A stretch of DNA of 8,185 nucleotides from Acidobacteriota bacterium (GTDB lineage: Bacteria > Acidobacteriota > Terriglobia > Terriglobales > Acidobacteriaceae), in contig JAJZDL010000129.1 of the NCBI GenBank assembly GCA_021851465.1, positions 1 through 8,185 on the forward strand, read 5' to 3'. This document shows positions 1-5,339 of the stretch, piece after piece. The position numbers were made by a program, and so were the translations under genes. The notes beneath the pieces were generated by a model, which was not told the DNA's origin, ran no database searches, and was given only the letters and a program-made list of their open reading frames with translations. Numbering within the stretch: position 1 is the first letter of the stretch; each line of letters starts with the position of its first letter.

Positions 1-523
1 GCAGCCGGTTGGCGCGCAGGCTCGATCCCGTCTCTGTCACCTCGACGATCGCGTCGGCCAGCGTCGGCGGCTTCACCTCCGTTGCGCCCCAACTGAACTC
101 GACCTTGACGGGGATGTTGCGCGCGGCGAAGTATCGCCTGGTGAACTCGACCAGTTCGGTGGCGATGATCTTGCCGGCAAGGTCTTCCGGCTTCTGAAAC
201 GGCGAATCCTCCGGCACCGCGAGCACCCACTTCACCTTCTGCCGGCTTGCCTTCGAGTAGGTCAGGCTGGTGATGTACTCGACGTCGGTCTCGTTCTCCT
301 GCACCCAGTCGTTGCCGGTAAGGCCGGCGTCGAGCGCGCCGTGCTCCACATAGCGCGCCATCTCCTGCGCGCGCACTAGCATGCACTCGATCTCCGCGTC
401 GTCGATGCTCGGGAAGTAGCTGCGTCCGCTGGCGAAGATCCGCCATCCGGCGCGCTCAAACAACGCGATCGTCGCGTCCTGCAAACTTCCCTTCGGAATT
501 CCAAGCTTCAGCTTGTTAGTCAT
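1..523 (-). CDS. hisG: ATP phosphoribosyltransferase HisG, 3' part cut by window edge
   Basis: HisG catalyses the first step of histidine synthesis, joining ATP and PRPP to give phosphoribosyl-ATP, in the cytoplasm. The 174 codons present begin MTNKLKLGIPKGSLQ, the usual N-terminus with the IPKG motif. They continue with GALDAGLTGNDWV (about residues 75-87), a family hallmark, and end near VEVTETGSSLRANRL, the PRPP-phosphate-binding region. The C-terminal ~110 or more residues lie outside the window, so the presence of an ACT-like regulatory domain (long form) cannot be checked. The ATG at 521-523 has a good AAAGGA five bases upstream. hisI lies 50 bp upstream on the same strand, so the two are almost certainly co-transcribed from the attenuated promoter near 1214-1242. 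HisG is normally feedback-inhibited by histidine; that is family knowledge, not visible here. Confidence 0.96.
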   Translation of the reverse strand, partial: MTNKLKLGIPKGSLQDATIALFERAGWRIFASGRSYFPSIDDAEIECMLVRAQEMARYVEHGALDAGLTGNDWVQENETDVEYITSLTYSKASRQKVKWVLAVPEDSPFQKPEDLAGKIIATELVEFTRRYFAARNIPVKVEFSWGATEVKPPTLADAIVEVTETGSSLRANRL

Positions 524-528
524 TTCTT

Positions 529-534
529 TCCTTT
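529..534 (-). promoter_or_regulatory. Ribosome binding site of hisG
   Basis: On the minus strand AAAGGA is followed by five bases (AAGAA) and then the ATG of hisG. It fixes the start codon at 523 and shows hisG is translated independently although it lies inside the operon. Confidence 0.7.
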
Positions 535-573
535 TGTCGTTCCGCAACGAATGCGGAGGAACCTGTTTTGTCT

Positions 574-927
574 TCAATTGGTGCTCGCCACTGCGATCGG
601 TTTGGTGAAGCAGCTCACGGTGCCCTCGTGGCAGACCAGGCCGTCGCCCTCCACCGCCACGCGAAAGAGCAGAGCATCGTTGTCGCAGTCGGTTGCGGCA
701 GTGACGATGCGCAGGCGGTTGCCGCTGGTCTCGCCCTTCATCCAGAGCTTCTGGCGGGTGCGGCTCCAGAATGTGACAAAGCCGGACTCCAGGCTCTTGC
801 GGTAGCTGGTCTCGTTGAGGAAGCCGAGCATCAGCATCTCGCCGGATTTGGCGTCCTGCACGATGCCTGGGACGAGGCCGTCCATCTTGGCAAAGTCGAT
901 AATGGGTGCGTTGTTCAATGCGTTCAT
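574..927 (-). CDS. hisI: Phosphoribosyl-AMP cyclohydrolase HisI
   Basis: HisI opens the adenine ring of phosphoribosyl-AMP, the third step of histidine synthesis. From the ATG at 927 the protein has 117 residues, the normal size of a stand-alone cyclohydrolase; there is no fused HisE domain. The diagnostic metal-site motifs are present: D80-C-D-N-D84 (Mg and Zn ligands) and C99-H-E-G followed by S-C106-F (remaining Zn cysteines). The family usually has CHTG, here CHEG. A GTG six codons upstream (945) is in frame but has no ribosome site; the ATG has a weak GTGAGAG element upstream. It is the first structural gene after the his leader and attenuator, and it is followed after 50 bp by hisG. Opening a his operon with hisI-hisG differs from the classical enterobacterial order. 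Confidence 0.95.
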   Translation of the reverse strand: MNALNNAPIIDFAKMDGLVPGIVQDAKSGEMLMLGFLNETSYRKSLESGFVTFWSRTRQKLWMKGETSGNRLRIVTAATDCDNDALLFRVAVEGDGLVCHEGTVSCFTKPIAVASTN

Positions 928-978
928 CGTATCTCTCACTTTCACTTGCTATCGCGGTTGAACGAAAACAAATACGGC

Positions 979-1004
979 GATTCTTCGCTGCGCTCAGAAT
1001 GACA
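979..1004. repeat. Short imperfect-palindrome repeat motif in the his leader region
   Basis: The core contains ATTCT (980-984) and AGAAT (996-1000) as inverted arms around an 11-base GC-rich centre, TCGCTGCGCTC, followed by GACA. I recognise it as resembling short dispersed repeats of the type CATTCTGAGCGnAGCGAAGAATC that are scattered between genes in many bacterial genomes, notably Acidobacteriota. It lies inside the transcribed but untranslated stretch between the attenuator and hisI. Only one copy is present in this window, so repetitiveness is recalled, not observed. Confidence 0.45.
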
Positions 1005-1063
1005 ACTTAAACATAAGACATGAAACGCAAGCATGTGGTCCGCATCCACTTGCGCGCAGCAGA

Positions 1064-1098
1064 AAGGCCCGCTCGCGGTGTGCGCGTCGGCGGGCCTT
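1064..1098 (-). terminator. Attenuator hairpin of the his operon leader
   Basis: Read on the minus strand, AAGGCCCGC (1098-1090) pairs perfectly over 9 bp with GCGGGCCTT (1072-1064). Inside the 17-base loop CGCG (1086-1083) can pair with CGCG (1077-1074) to extend the helix. The hairpin begins 23 bases after the stop codon of the histidine-rich leader peptide and ends about 135 bases before hisI, the position expected of an attenuator. The following U tract is poor (arm end plus one T, then CTGC), so termination may be weak or need help. On the opposite strand it does not follow any gene. Confidence 0.75.
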
Positions 1099-1156
1099 GT
1101 CGAATCCTGGTGTGCGTTTCGCTACTTTGCCGCACCGGACACAGCCGCCAACACGC
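1082..1156 (-). promoter_or_regulatory. Antiterminator helix of the his attenuator
   Basis: Leader RNA 1156-1145 (5' GCGUGUUGGCGG) can pair without interruption over 12 bp, two of them G-U, with 1093-1082 (5' CCGCCGACGCGC). The second strand contains most of the 5' arm of the attenuator hairpin plus part of its loop, so the two structures exclude each other. The first strand lies in codons Ser-Val-Leu-Ala-Ala of the leader peptide, starting seven bases after the last histidine codon. A ribosome stalled early in the His run would leave it free to form the antiterminator. I did not find a convincing competing 1:2 pause hairpin. The pairing was worked out by hand, with no energy calculation. Confidence 0.65.
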
Positions 1157-1205
1157 TCTGCGCATGGTGATGGTGGTGCCCGCGATGCTGGGTCGAATAG
1201 CTCAT
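1122..1205 (-). CDS. hisL: Histidine operon leader peptide (27 aa)
   Basis: A short reading frame starts at ATG 1205-1203 and ends at TAG 1124-1122. It begins MSYSTQHRGHHHHHAQ and holds six histidines in eight consecutive codons (CAT CGC GGG CAC CAC CAT CAC CAT). Such runs are the sensor of his attenuation: scarce charged tRNA-His stalls the ribosome on them. The context fits exactly: a consensus promoter immediately upstream, an attenuator hairpin 23 bases after the stop, a competing antiterminator helix, then hisI and hisG on the same strand. No Shine-Dalgarno sequence precedes the ATG; the predicted transcription start lies within a few bases of it, so translation may be leaderless. The symbol is used by analogy with the enterobacterial hisL; the peptide has no function beyond being translated. 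Confidence 0.88.
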   Translation of the reverse strand: MSYSTQHRGHHHHHAQSVLAAVSGAAK

Positions 1206-1213
1206 CTGTTAAG

Positions 1214-1242
1214 AAGTTACCGGCTGGGCACGGGTTTGTCAA
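1214..1242 (-). promoter_or_regulatory. Promoter of the his operon
   Basis: On the minus strand a perfect TTGACA (1242-1237) is separated by exactly 17 bases from TAACTT (1219-1214), which matches TATAAT at three of six positions. The predicted start of transcription, seven to nine bases further, falls at about 1207-1205, on or next to the A of the leader peptide ATG. The order promoter, leader peptide, attenuator, hisI supports it. Confidence 0.7.
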
Positions 1243-1326
1243 CGAAGGATGAACGAGGCGGGCTGCGGCATGCTGCAGCTTCGAGGCGGCACTTATCGGT
1301 CTGTCTCGCTCGGCGAAGACTCGCTC

Positions 1327-1335
1327 TGGTACAAA
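1327..1335 (+). promoter_or_regulatory. Candidate extended -10 promoter of the 1403 gene
   Basis: TGGTACAAA reads as an extended -10 element (TGn followed by TACAAA, four of six to TATAAT), about 68 bases before the start codon. No convincing -35 box is seen. A very similar TGGTACACT lies 56 bases before the GH2 gene (5292-5300). The rest of the 1243-1402 gap shows only the divergent his promoter and the ribosome site at 1388-1393. Confidence 0.3.
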
Positions 1336-1387
1336 GGTACGCGCACGAAACTCGCGGGGCAGTTGGCGCCTCTCCTATTCGTCCGCA

Positions 1388-1393
1388 AAGGAG
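1388..1393 (+). promoter_or_regulatory. Ribosome binding site of the 1403 gene
   Basis: AAGGAG lies nine bases before the ATG at 1403 and decides that start, which also gives an N-terminus with a complete Tat motif. Confidence 0.75.
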
Positions 1394-1402
1394 CAGCACC
1401 CC

Positions 1403-2968
1403 ATGAAATCCCGTCTCGATCGCAGAACGTTTCTCCGGCTGGCCAGCGCATCGGCGGCATTGCTGGCGCAGGAGGCGCGCCCGCAGCCAGCACCGTACGC
1501 AGCATCGCAGAGCATCCCTCCAACCGCAGCGCAGCCAGCCGCTCCACGCGCCGCGGTCAAGAACCGCAAGAACTTCGTTGGCATCCAGGTGCGCGGCTTC
1601 GCGTGGGTGGACGAGGGCATCGACGCGGTGCTGGACAACATCCAGCACAAGGGCGATGTGAACACCGTCTGGGCGTACACCTACGCCTACGGCGAGCAGC
1701 GCCTGCGCGCGGGCGGCGGCCTGCCGGACCACGGCGCCGCGCTCGGCACCAACAACACCGGCGTCAACGCGGGCGCGCTCTACGACTACGACCTCAAGTA
1801 CTTCCAGAACACCCCGGTGAAGGACTTCCGCATTACCGGCTACGGCAAGTTCAACGTTATCGAGCAGGTGGCGCCGAAGGCCCACGCGCGCGGCATGGAC
1901 TTCTTCGCCTGGGATCTGAACAATCCCAGCCCCACGCTGGCACGCAACTCCCCCGCCTACGCCGCGCTGGGCGAGGTGGACCTGAACGGCCGCCGCACCA
2001 CCAACCCATGCTTCAACAATCCCGACTACCGCGCCTTTCTCTCCGGCAAGATCGAGTCGCTTCTCCTCGGCTATCTCGAACTGGTCGACGGCATCGCCTG
2101 GGGCTGCGAGCGCCAGGGGCCGCTGGACAGCCTGGTGACCGGCGGCGGCAACGCGACCTGCTTCTGCCCGTTCTGCCTTGCTAAGGCGAAAGAACTGGGG
2201 ATATCGGCGGAGCGCGCGCAGGCGGGCTACAGGGAGATCGGCCAGATCTTTCGGGCTACACCCGATGCGGTGCCCGACGGCTACTTCACCACCTTCTGGC
2301 GGCTGCTTCTCAAATACCCCGAAGTCCTCAGTTGGGAGTCGCTGTGGACGGACAGCTTTCAGGGAGTGCAGGCCGATCTGTATGGCCTGGGCAAGCAGAT
2401 CGCACCGGCAAAGCCATTCGGTTTTCACATCATGCAGGCCATGACCTTCAGCCCGTTCTATCGCGCGGAGGAGGACTACACGAAGCGCAGGGAGTACGCC
2501 GACTTCCTGAAGCTGGCGACCTACAACAACGCGGGCGGGCCGCGCATGACGGCATACCTGCAGGGCCTGAGCCGGGGTGTCTTCCACGACGCCAAACCGC
2601 AGGACTTCCTCGCGCTCTACTACAAGATGATGAACTACAACGAGGCGCCGTTCGACCAGCTCGCGTCGGCGGGCCTCTCGCCGGACTACGTGGCGAAGGA
2701 GACCAGGCGCGCGCTCATCGGCGTTGCCGGAGAGACGCAGATCTATCCCGGCATCGACATCGACGTGCCTGTGCTCGGCGCAGGCCCCGCGGCCACCGAC
2801 AAGCGCACCCACCCGGACGATGTGAAGCGCGCGCTGCAGGCTGCATTCGGCGCGGGCGCCGACGGCGTCGTCCTCTCCCGTGAGTACGTCGAGATGTGGC
2901 TCGCCAACCTCACCGCAGCCGGAGACACCCTGCGCGAGATCTTCGCGCAGCAGGCCGCCAAGACGTAG
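1403..2968 (+). CDS. Tat-exported putative TIM-barrel glycosidase-like protein
   Basis: The 521-residue protein starts with a twin-arginine signal (D6-R-R-T-F-L-R, then a short hydrophobic LASASAALLA). A Pro/Ala-rich linker follows to about residue 52, so the folded enzyme is probably exported. The rest looks like a beta/alpha barrel: strand-like segments FVGIQV (59-64), VNTVWAYTYAY (86-96), GMDFFAWDL (164-172), VDGIAWGCERQGP (228-240), PFGFHIMQAM (338-347), ETQIYPGIDIDVP (444-456) and GADGVVLSREY (485-495). Acidic residues at strand ends, E236 and E494, are candidate catalytic residues by analogy with retaining glycosidases; this is inference. A Cys cluster C253-F-C-P-F-C258 may bind a metal or form disulphides. 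It resembles uncharacterised glycosyl-hydrolase-like proteins, but I cannot name a family. It diverges from the his operon, converges on the small HhH gene, and shares the Tat export mode of the two glycosidases to its right. Confidence 0.8.
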   Translation: MKSRLDRRTFLRLASASAALLAQEARPQPAPYAASQSIPPTAAQPAAPRAAVKNRKNFVGIQVRGFAWVDEGIDAVLDNIQHKGDVNTVWAYTYAYGEQRLRAGGGLPDHGAALGTNNTGVNAGALYDYDLKYFQNTPVKDFRITGYGKFNVIEQVAPKAHARGMDFFAWDLNNPSPTLARNSPAYAALGEVDLNGRRTTNPCFNNPDYRAFLSGKIESLLLGYLELVDGIAWGCERQGPLDSLVTGGGNATCFCPFCLAKAKELGISAERAQAGYREIGQIFRATPDAVPDGYFTTFWRLLLKYPEVLSWESLWTDSFQGVQADLYGLGKQIAPAKPFGFHIMQAMTFSPFYRAEEDYTKRREYADFLKLATYNNAGGPRMTAYLQGLSRGVFHDAKPQDFLALYYKMMNYNEAPFDQLASAGLSPDYVAKETRRALIGVAGETQIYPGIDIDVPVLGAGPAATDKRTHPDDVKRALQAAFGAGADGVVLSREYVEMWLANLTAAGDTLREIFAQQAAKT

Positions 2969-2982
2969 CGCGACGCGCGTCT
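2961..2982. terminator. Weak hairpin between two convergent genes
   Basis: AGACG (2961-2965) and CGTCT (2978-2982) are inverted arms around a GC-rich 12-base centre. The element spans both stop codons, which are only 12 bp apart. There is no T tract on either side, so a role as shared terminator is only a guess. Confidence 0.2.
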
Positions 2983-3352
2983 ACTTCTTCAGGTGGTGCG
3001 CGATGATCTGGTCTTTGATCTTCTCGTAGGCGTCCTGCGGAAGGATGCCGCGCGTCACCAGTTGGTTCTTCGCCGTGTACGGCCGCCCAGCGACGATGCG
3101 CTGCACGTACGCGTCGCCCATGCCGGGCAGGGCCTTCAACTGCGCCGCCGTCGCGGTGTTGATGTCCAGCAGTCCCTTCGATGTGGCGATCTTCTGCGAG
3201 ATGGATTGCGTCGGCGCGGCAGCAGGCGTTGACGCTGCGGCAGAGACGGTCGCAGGCGTCGTCTGGGCGAGGCCCAGAGAGCCGCGAGAGGCGACAGGGA
3301 AGAGGCTGGCGGCGAGTGCTGCCGCAAGGAAGCCGATGCGCAGTACAGGCAT
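2981..3352 (-). CDS. Small exported helix-hairpin-helix protein, ComEA-like
   Basis: The 123-residue protein has a cleavable-looking Sec signal (MPVLRIGFLAAALAASLFPVAS, residues 1-22), a low-complexity Ala/Thr/Pro linker to about 52, and a C-terminal helix-hairpin-helix domain. The domain shows LLDINTATAAQLKALPGMGD (61-80), the classic paired-HhH signature, then the second half to residue 120. Such domains bind DNA without sequence preference; the best-known exported examples are ComEA proteins that hold incoming DNA during transformation. Here there is no clear membrane anchor after the signal, and no other competence gene is nearby, so the role is open. An upstream in-frame ATG at 3499 would add 49 residues with Arg- and Cys-rich sequence and is rejected; the ATG at 3352 has AGGAG nine bases upstream. 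Confidence 0.88.
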   Translation of the reverse strand: MPVLRIGFLAAALAASLFPVASRGSLGLAQTTPATVSAAASTPAAAPTQSISQKIATSKGLLDINTATAAQLKALPGMGDAYVQRIVAGRPYTAKNQLVTRGILPQDAYEKIKDQIIAHHLKK

Positions 3353-3361
3353 GTGGGTGGT

Positions 3362-3366
3362 CTCCT
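3362..3366 (-). promoter_or_regulatory. Ribosome binding site of the HhH protein gene
   Basis: On the minus strand AGGAG precedes the ATG at 3352 by nine bases. It selects this start, which also places a hydrophobic signal peptide at the very N-terminus. Confidence 0.7.
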
Positions 3367-3524
3367 GGTGTATCTCTGCAAAGGTCGAACAAGAGCGGCA
3401 CAAGAGTACCGCACAATCCCCGCGCGAGAAAGGGGCAAATGCGGCACTCCTCCGCCTCGCTCTTAGTTCGCGCTCAGGCCCGGTCGCATTGCCGGACAAT
3501 TTACGAACGCTTGCGCCACCGCGC

Positions 3525-3554
3525 TTGAAAGTGATTCTCCGTGTGGGATAGGCT
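3525..3554 (+). promoter_or_regulatory. Candidate promoter of the fucosidase gene
   Basis: TTGAAA (3525-3530) is followed after 18 bases by TAGGCT (3549-3554, three of six to TATAAT). Transcription would then start at about 3561-3563, on the ATG itself, giving a leaderless message. This would explain why only a poor Shine-Dalgarno-like GGATAGG is seen. The remaining stretch 3367-3524 between the divergent genes shows nothing else I can name. Confidence 0.3.
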
Positions 3555-3564
3555 TGTCGCCTAT
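3548..3564 (+). promoter_or_regulatory. Inverted repeat over the fucosidase start codon
   Basis: ATAGGC (3548-3553) and GCCTAT (3559-3564) are perfect 6-bp arms around TTGTC. The right arm includes the first two bases of the ATG; the left arm includes the only ribosome-site-like bases. In RNA it could hide the start; as DNA it could be an operator or chance. Confidence 0.35.
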
Positions 3565-5173
3565 GCCGTCAACCCGCCGCAGCTTCCTCGCCCAGACATC
3601 GTTTCTCGCCGCCGCATCCACACTTATCCCCCGCGGCCTGCACGCGCAAACAGGCGCACCGGCGGGCGCGCCCGACGCCTACGCCACGCCCAAGCCCGCC
3701 ATCGACGGGCCATTCAAGCCGACCTGGGCCTCGATCCGCGACCAGCACCAGACGCCCGCCTGGTTCAACTCGGCGAAGTTCGGAATCTTCATTCACTGGG
3801 GACTTTACTCCATCCCCGCGCGCATCAACGAGTGGTACATCAAGCACATGTACACCTCCGACGTGGAGTGGCACACCCAGCACTACGGCGCGCCGGACAA
3901 GTTCGGCTACAAGGACTTCATTCCGCTCTTCACCGCCAGGAACTACCATCCCGACGATTGGGCCTCTCTCTTCAAGTCCGCCGGCGCAAAGTATGTCGTG
4001 CCCGTTGCCGAGCACCACGACGGCTTCGCCATGTGGGACTCCGACATCACGCCCTGGTGCGCCGGAAAGATGGGGCCGAAGCGCGACCTCACCGGGGAAC
4101 TGGCCGCCGCCGTACGCAAGCAGGACCTCATCTTCGGCCTCTCCACACACCGCATGGAGCACCACACCTTTGCCTATCCAGCGCCCGGCGTGCCCAACGA
4201 CGAGTTCGACCCTAGGTTCGCCGGCTTCTACGGCCCCCCCATCCCCGGCGACATGAACGACGGCGGCGCATCCCAGGCCTTTCAGGAGGACTGGCTCGCC
4301 CGCGTCCAGGAGCTGGTGGACAAGTACGAACCGCAGCTCATCTACTTCGACAACGGAGTCAACCCGCGCGTCTACGATCCCATCAAGCTGCGCGCCGCCG
4401 CCTACTACTTCAACAGCGCGGCCAAGTGGGGCAAGCAGGTCACATTCGCCACCAAGGACTGGGCCTTCCTCGCGGGATCCGTACAGGACTTCGAGAAGCA
4501 GCAGCGCGCACCCAAGTGGATCTACCCCTACGCATGGCAGGTGGACGACGCCCTCGGCAGCACCTGGGGATACACCGAATCGCCACGGCCGGAGGCCTAT
4601 CGCAGCGCAGCCAGCGTCGTCGGCGAGCTGATGGAGCTGGCCAGCATGGGCGGCAACCTCATGCTCAACATCTCGCCCATGGGCGATGGCAGCATCCCCG
4701 ATGCGCAGCAGAAGGCACTCGTCGCCGTCGGCGAATGGCTGCGCGCCAACGGCGAGGGCATCTACGGCTCGCGTCCTTGGCGCGTCATGGGTGAAGGCCC
4801 CGGCGTTCCCGCGCAGTGCCCGCCAGACTGGAAGGGCGGTTCCACAGCGGACCAGTCGAACGCCATCAAGGACGACCCCGGAACGCCGCGCAATCGCACC
4901 TCCATCACCGAGGCCAACTTCCGCTTCACCACCGCTGGCGGCAACCTCTACGCCTTCGGATACAAATATCCCGCGGGCCAGGCCTCCATCAAGTCGCTTT
5001 CAACCAGATCCGCCAAAGTCGACCGTGTCACGCTGCTCGGCCCCGCACCGCAGACCGTCGCATTCAAGCAGACCGCCGACGCGCTCATCGTCACCCTGCC
5101 GCCCGCCCCGCCCATTGCGGAGATGCCCTGCACCCTGCGCATCGAAGGCTCGCAGGGCCTGGGCACAAGCTAG
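3563..5173 (+). CDS. Alpha-L-fucosidase, glycoside hydrolase family 29, Tat-exported
   Basis: GH29 enzymes remove terminal alpha-L-fucose with retention. From the ATG at 3563 the protein has 536 residues and opens with a Tat signal (S3-T-R-R-S-F-L, hydrophobic to about 28, ending LHAQ), so it acts in the periplasm or outside. Family motifs appear in order: KFGIFIHWGLYSIPA (72-86), HHDGFAMWDS (151-160), LIYFDNGV (259-266) and NLMLNISPMGDGSIPD (365-380). D263 in YFDNG matches the family nucleophile. The acid/base is less conserved; E311 in QDFEKQQ is a candidate only. After about 405 a C-terminal beta domain follows (FRFTTAGGNLYAFGYKYP region). A TTG three codons upstream (3554) is a poorer start. 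A hairpin follows the stop, and the GH2 gene begins 182 bp later with its own promoter signals, so the two may be separately transcribed. Linkage specificity cannot be read from sequence. Confidence 0.95.
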   Translation: MPSTRRSFLAQTSFLAAASTLIPRGLHAQTGAPAGAPDAYATPKPAIDGPFKPTWASIRDQHQTPAWFNSAKFGIFIHWGLYSIPARINEWYIKHMYTSDVEWHTQHYGAPDKFGYKDFIPLFTARNYHPDDWASLFKSAGAKYVVPVAEHHDGFAMWDSDITPWCAGKMGPKRDLTGELAAAVRKQDLIFGLSTHRMEHHTFAYPAPGVPNDEFDPRFAGFYGPPIPGDMNDGGASQAFQEDWLARVQELVDKYEPQLIYFDNGVNPRVYDPIKLRAAAYYFNSAAKWGKQVTFATKDWAFLAGSVQDFEKQQRAPKWIYPYAWQVDDALGSTWGYTESPRPEAYRSAASVVGELMELASMGGNLMLNISPMGDGSIPDAQQKALVAVGEWLRANGEGIYGSRPWRVMGEGPGVPAQCPPDWKGGSTADQSNAIKDDPGTPRNRTSITEANFRFTTAGGNLYAFGYKYPAGQASIKSLSTRSAKVDRVTLLGPAPQTVAFKQTADALIVTLPPAPPIAEMPCTLRIEGSQGLGTS

Positions 5174-5194
5174 GAGATCTCAAACCTTGTGCAG

Positions 5195-5220
5195 GCGTTC
5201 CCGGTAGCGATTGGGGACGC
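5195..5220 (+). terminator. Terminator-like hairpin after the fucosidase gene
   Basis: GCGTTCCC (5195-5202) pairs with GGGGACGC (5213-5220), 8 bp with one T-G wobble and a 10-base loop, followed by the moderately T-rich TTCCATCCAATTC. It starts 22 bases after the stop. A second, weaker pair, GCACAAG (5163-5169) with CTTGTGC (5186-5192), overlaps the stop codon. Confidence 0.45.
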
Positions 5221-5254
5221 TTCCATCCAATTCATCCGCGCCCGCCCCCGGTGC

Positions 5255-5284
5255 GTCCAAATGGACTCATCCTCCGTCCATGGA
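5255..5284 (+). promoter_or_regulatory. Operator-like pair of TCCA/TGGA inverted repeats
   Basis: GTCCA-AA-TGGAC (5255-5266) and the 8-bp palindrome TCCATGGA (5277-5284) share the same half-sites. Their centres are exactly 20 bp apart, about two helical turns. The second site covers the position of a -35 box for the candidate -10 at 5295-5300. This is the geometry expected for a dimeric regulator controlling the GH2 gene. No regulator gene is in the window. Confidence 0.4.
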
Positions 5285-5291
5285 TTATCGT

Positions 5292-5300
5292 TGGTACACT
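5292..5300 (+). promoter_or_regulatory. Candidate extended -10 promoter of the GH2 gene
   Basis: TGGTACACT gives TGn plus TACACT (four of six to TATAAT), 55 bases before the ATG at 5356. A recognisable -35 box is missing, which fits an activator- or repressor-controlled extended -10 promoter. It closely matches the element before the 1403 gene. Confidence 0.35.
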
Positions 5301-5339
5301 CGCCGCGAGAGAGTATCTTTTCGTCTTGTCCAGTAGCGA

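Noticed and set aside
524..573. Possible regulatory element between hisI and hisG
   Set aside because: Apart from the hisG ribosome site I see no stable hairpin or promoter in these 50 bases.
928..945. GTG start of hisI at 945
   Set aside because: No ribosome site precedes it and the added residues (MKVRDT) are not family-like; the ATG at 927 gives the usual N-terminus.
994..1242. An 82-codon minus-strand frame across the his leader
   Set aside because: It is out of frame with the His-rich leader peptide, begins in the promoter and shows no protein-like composition.
1254..1289. Direct repeat CGAGGCGG at 1254-1261 and 1282-1289 between the divergent genes
   Set aside because: Eight-base GC-rich repeats are expected by chance in such DNA, and the position relative to either promoter suggests no clear regulatory geometry.
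1217..2812. A 531-codon open frame on the minus strand opposite the 1403 gene
   Set aside because: Its translation is rich in Arg, Val, Ala and His with no recognisable fold. It mirrors the GC-rich third codon positions of the plus-strand gene, which has a Tat signal and ribosome site.
3353..3499. Longer N-terminus for the HhH protein from ATG 3499
   Set aside because: The added 49 residues are Arg- and Cys-rich and hide the signal peptide; AGGAG nine bases before 3352 supports the shorter form.
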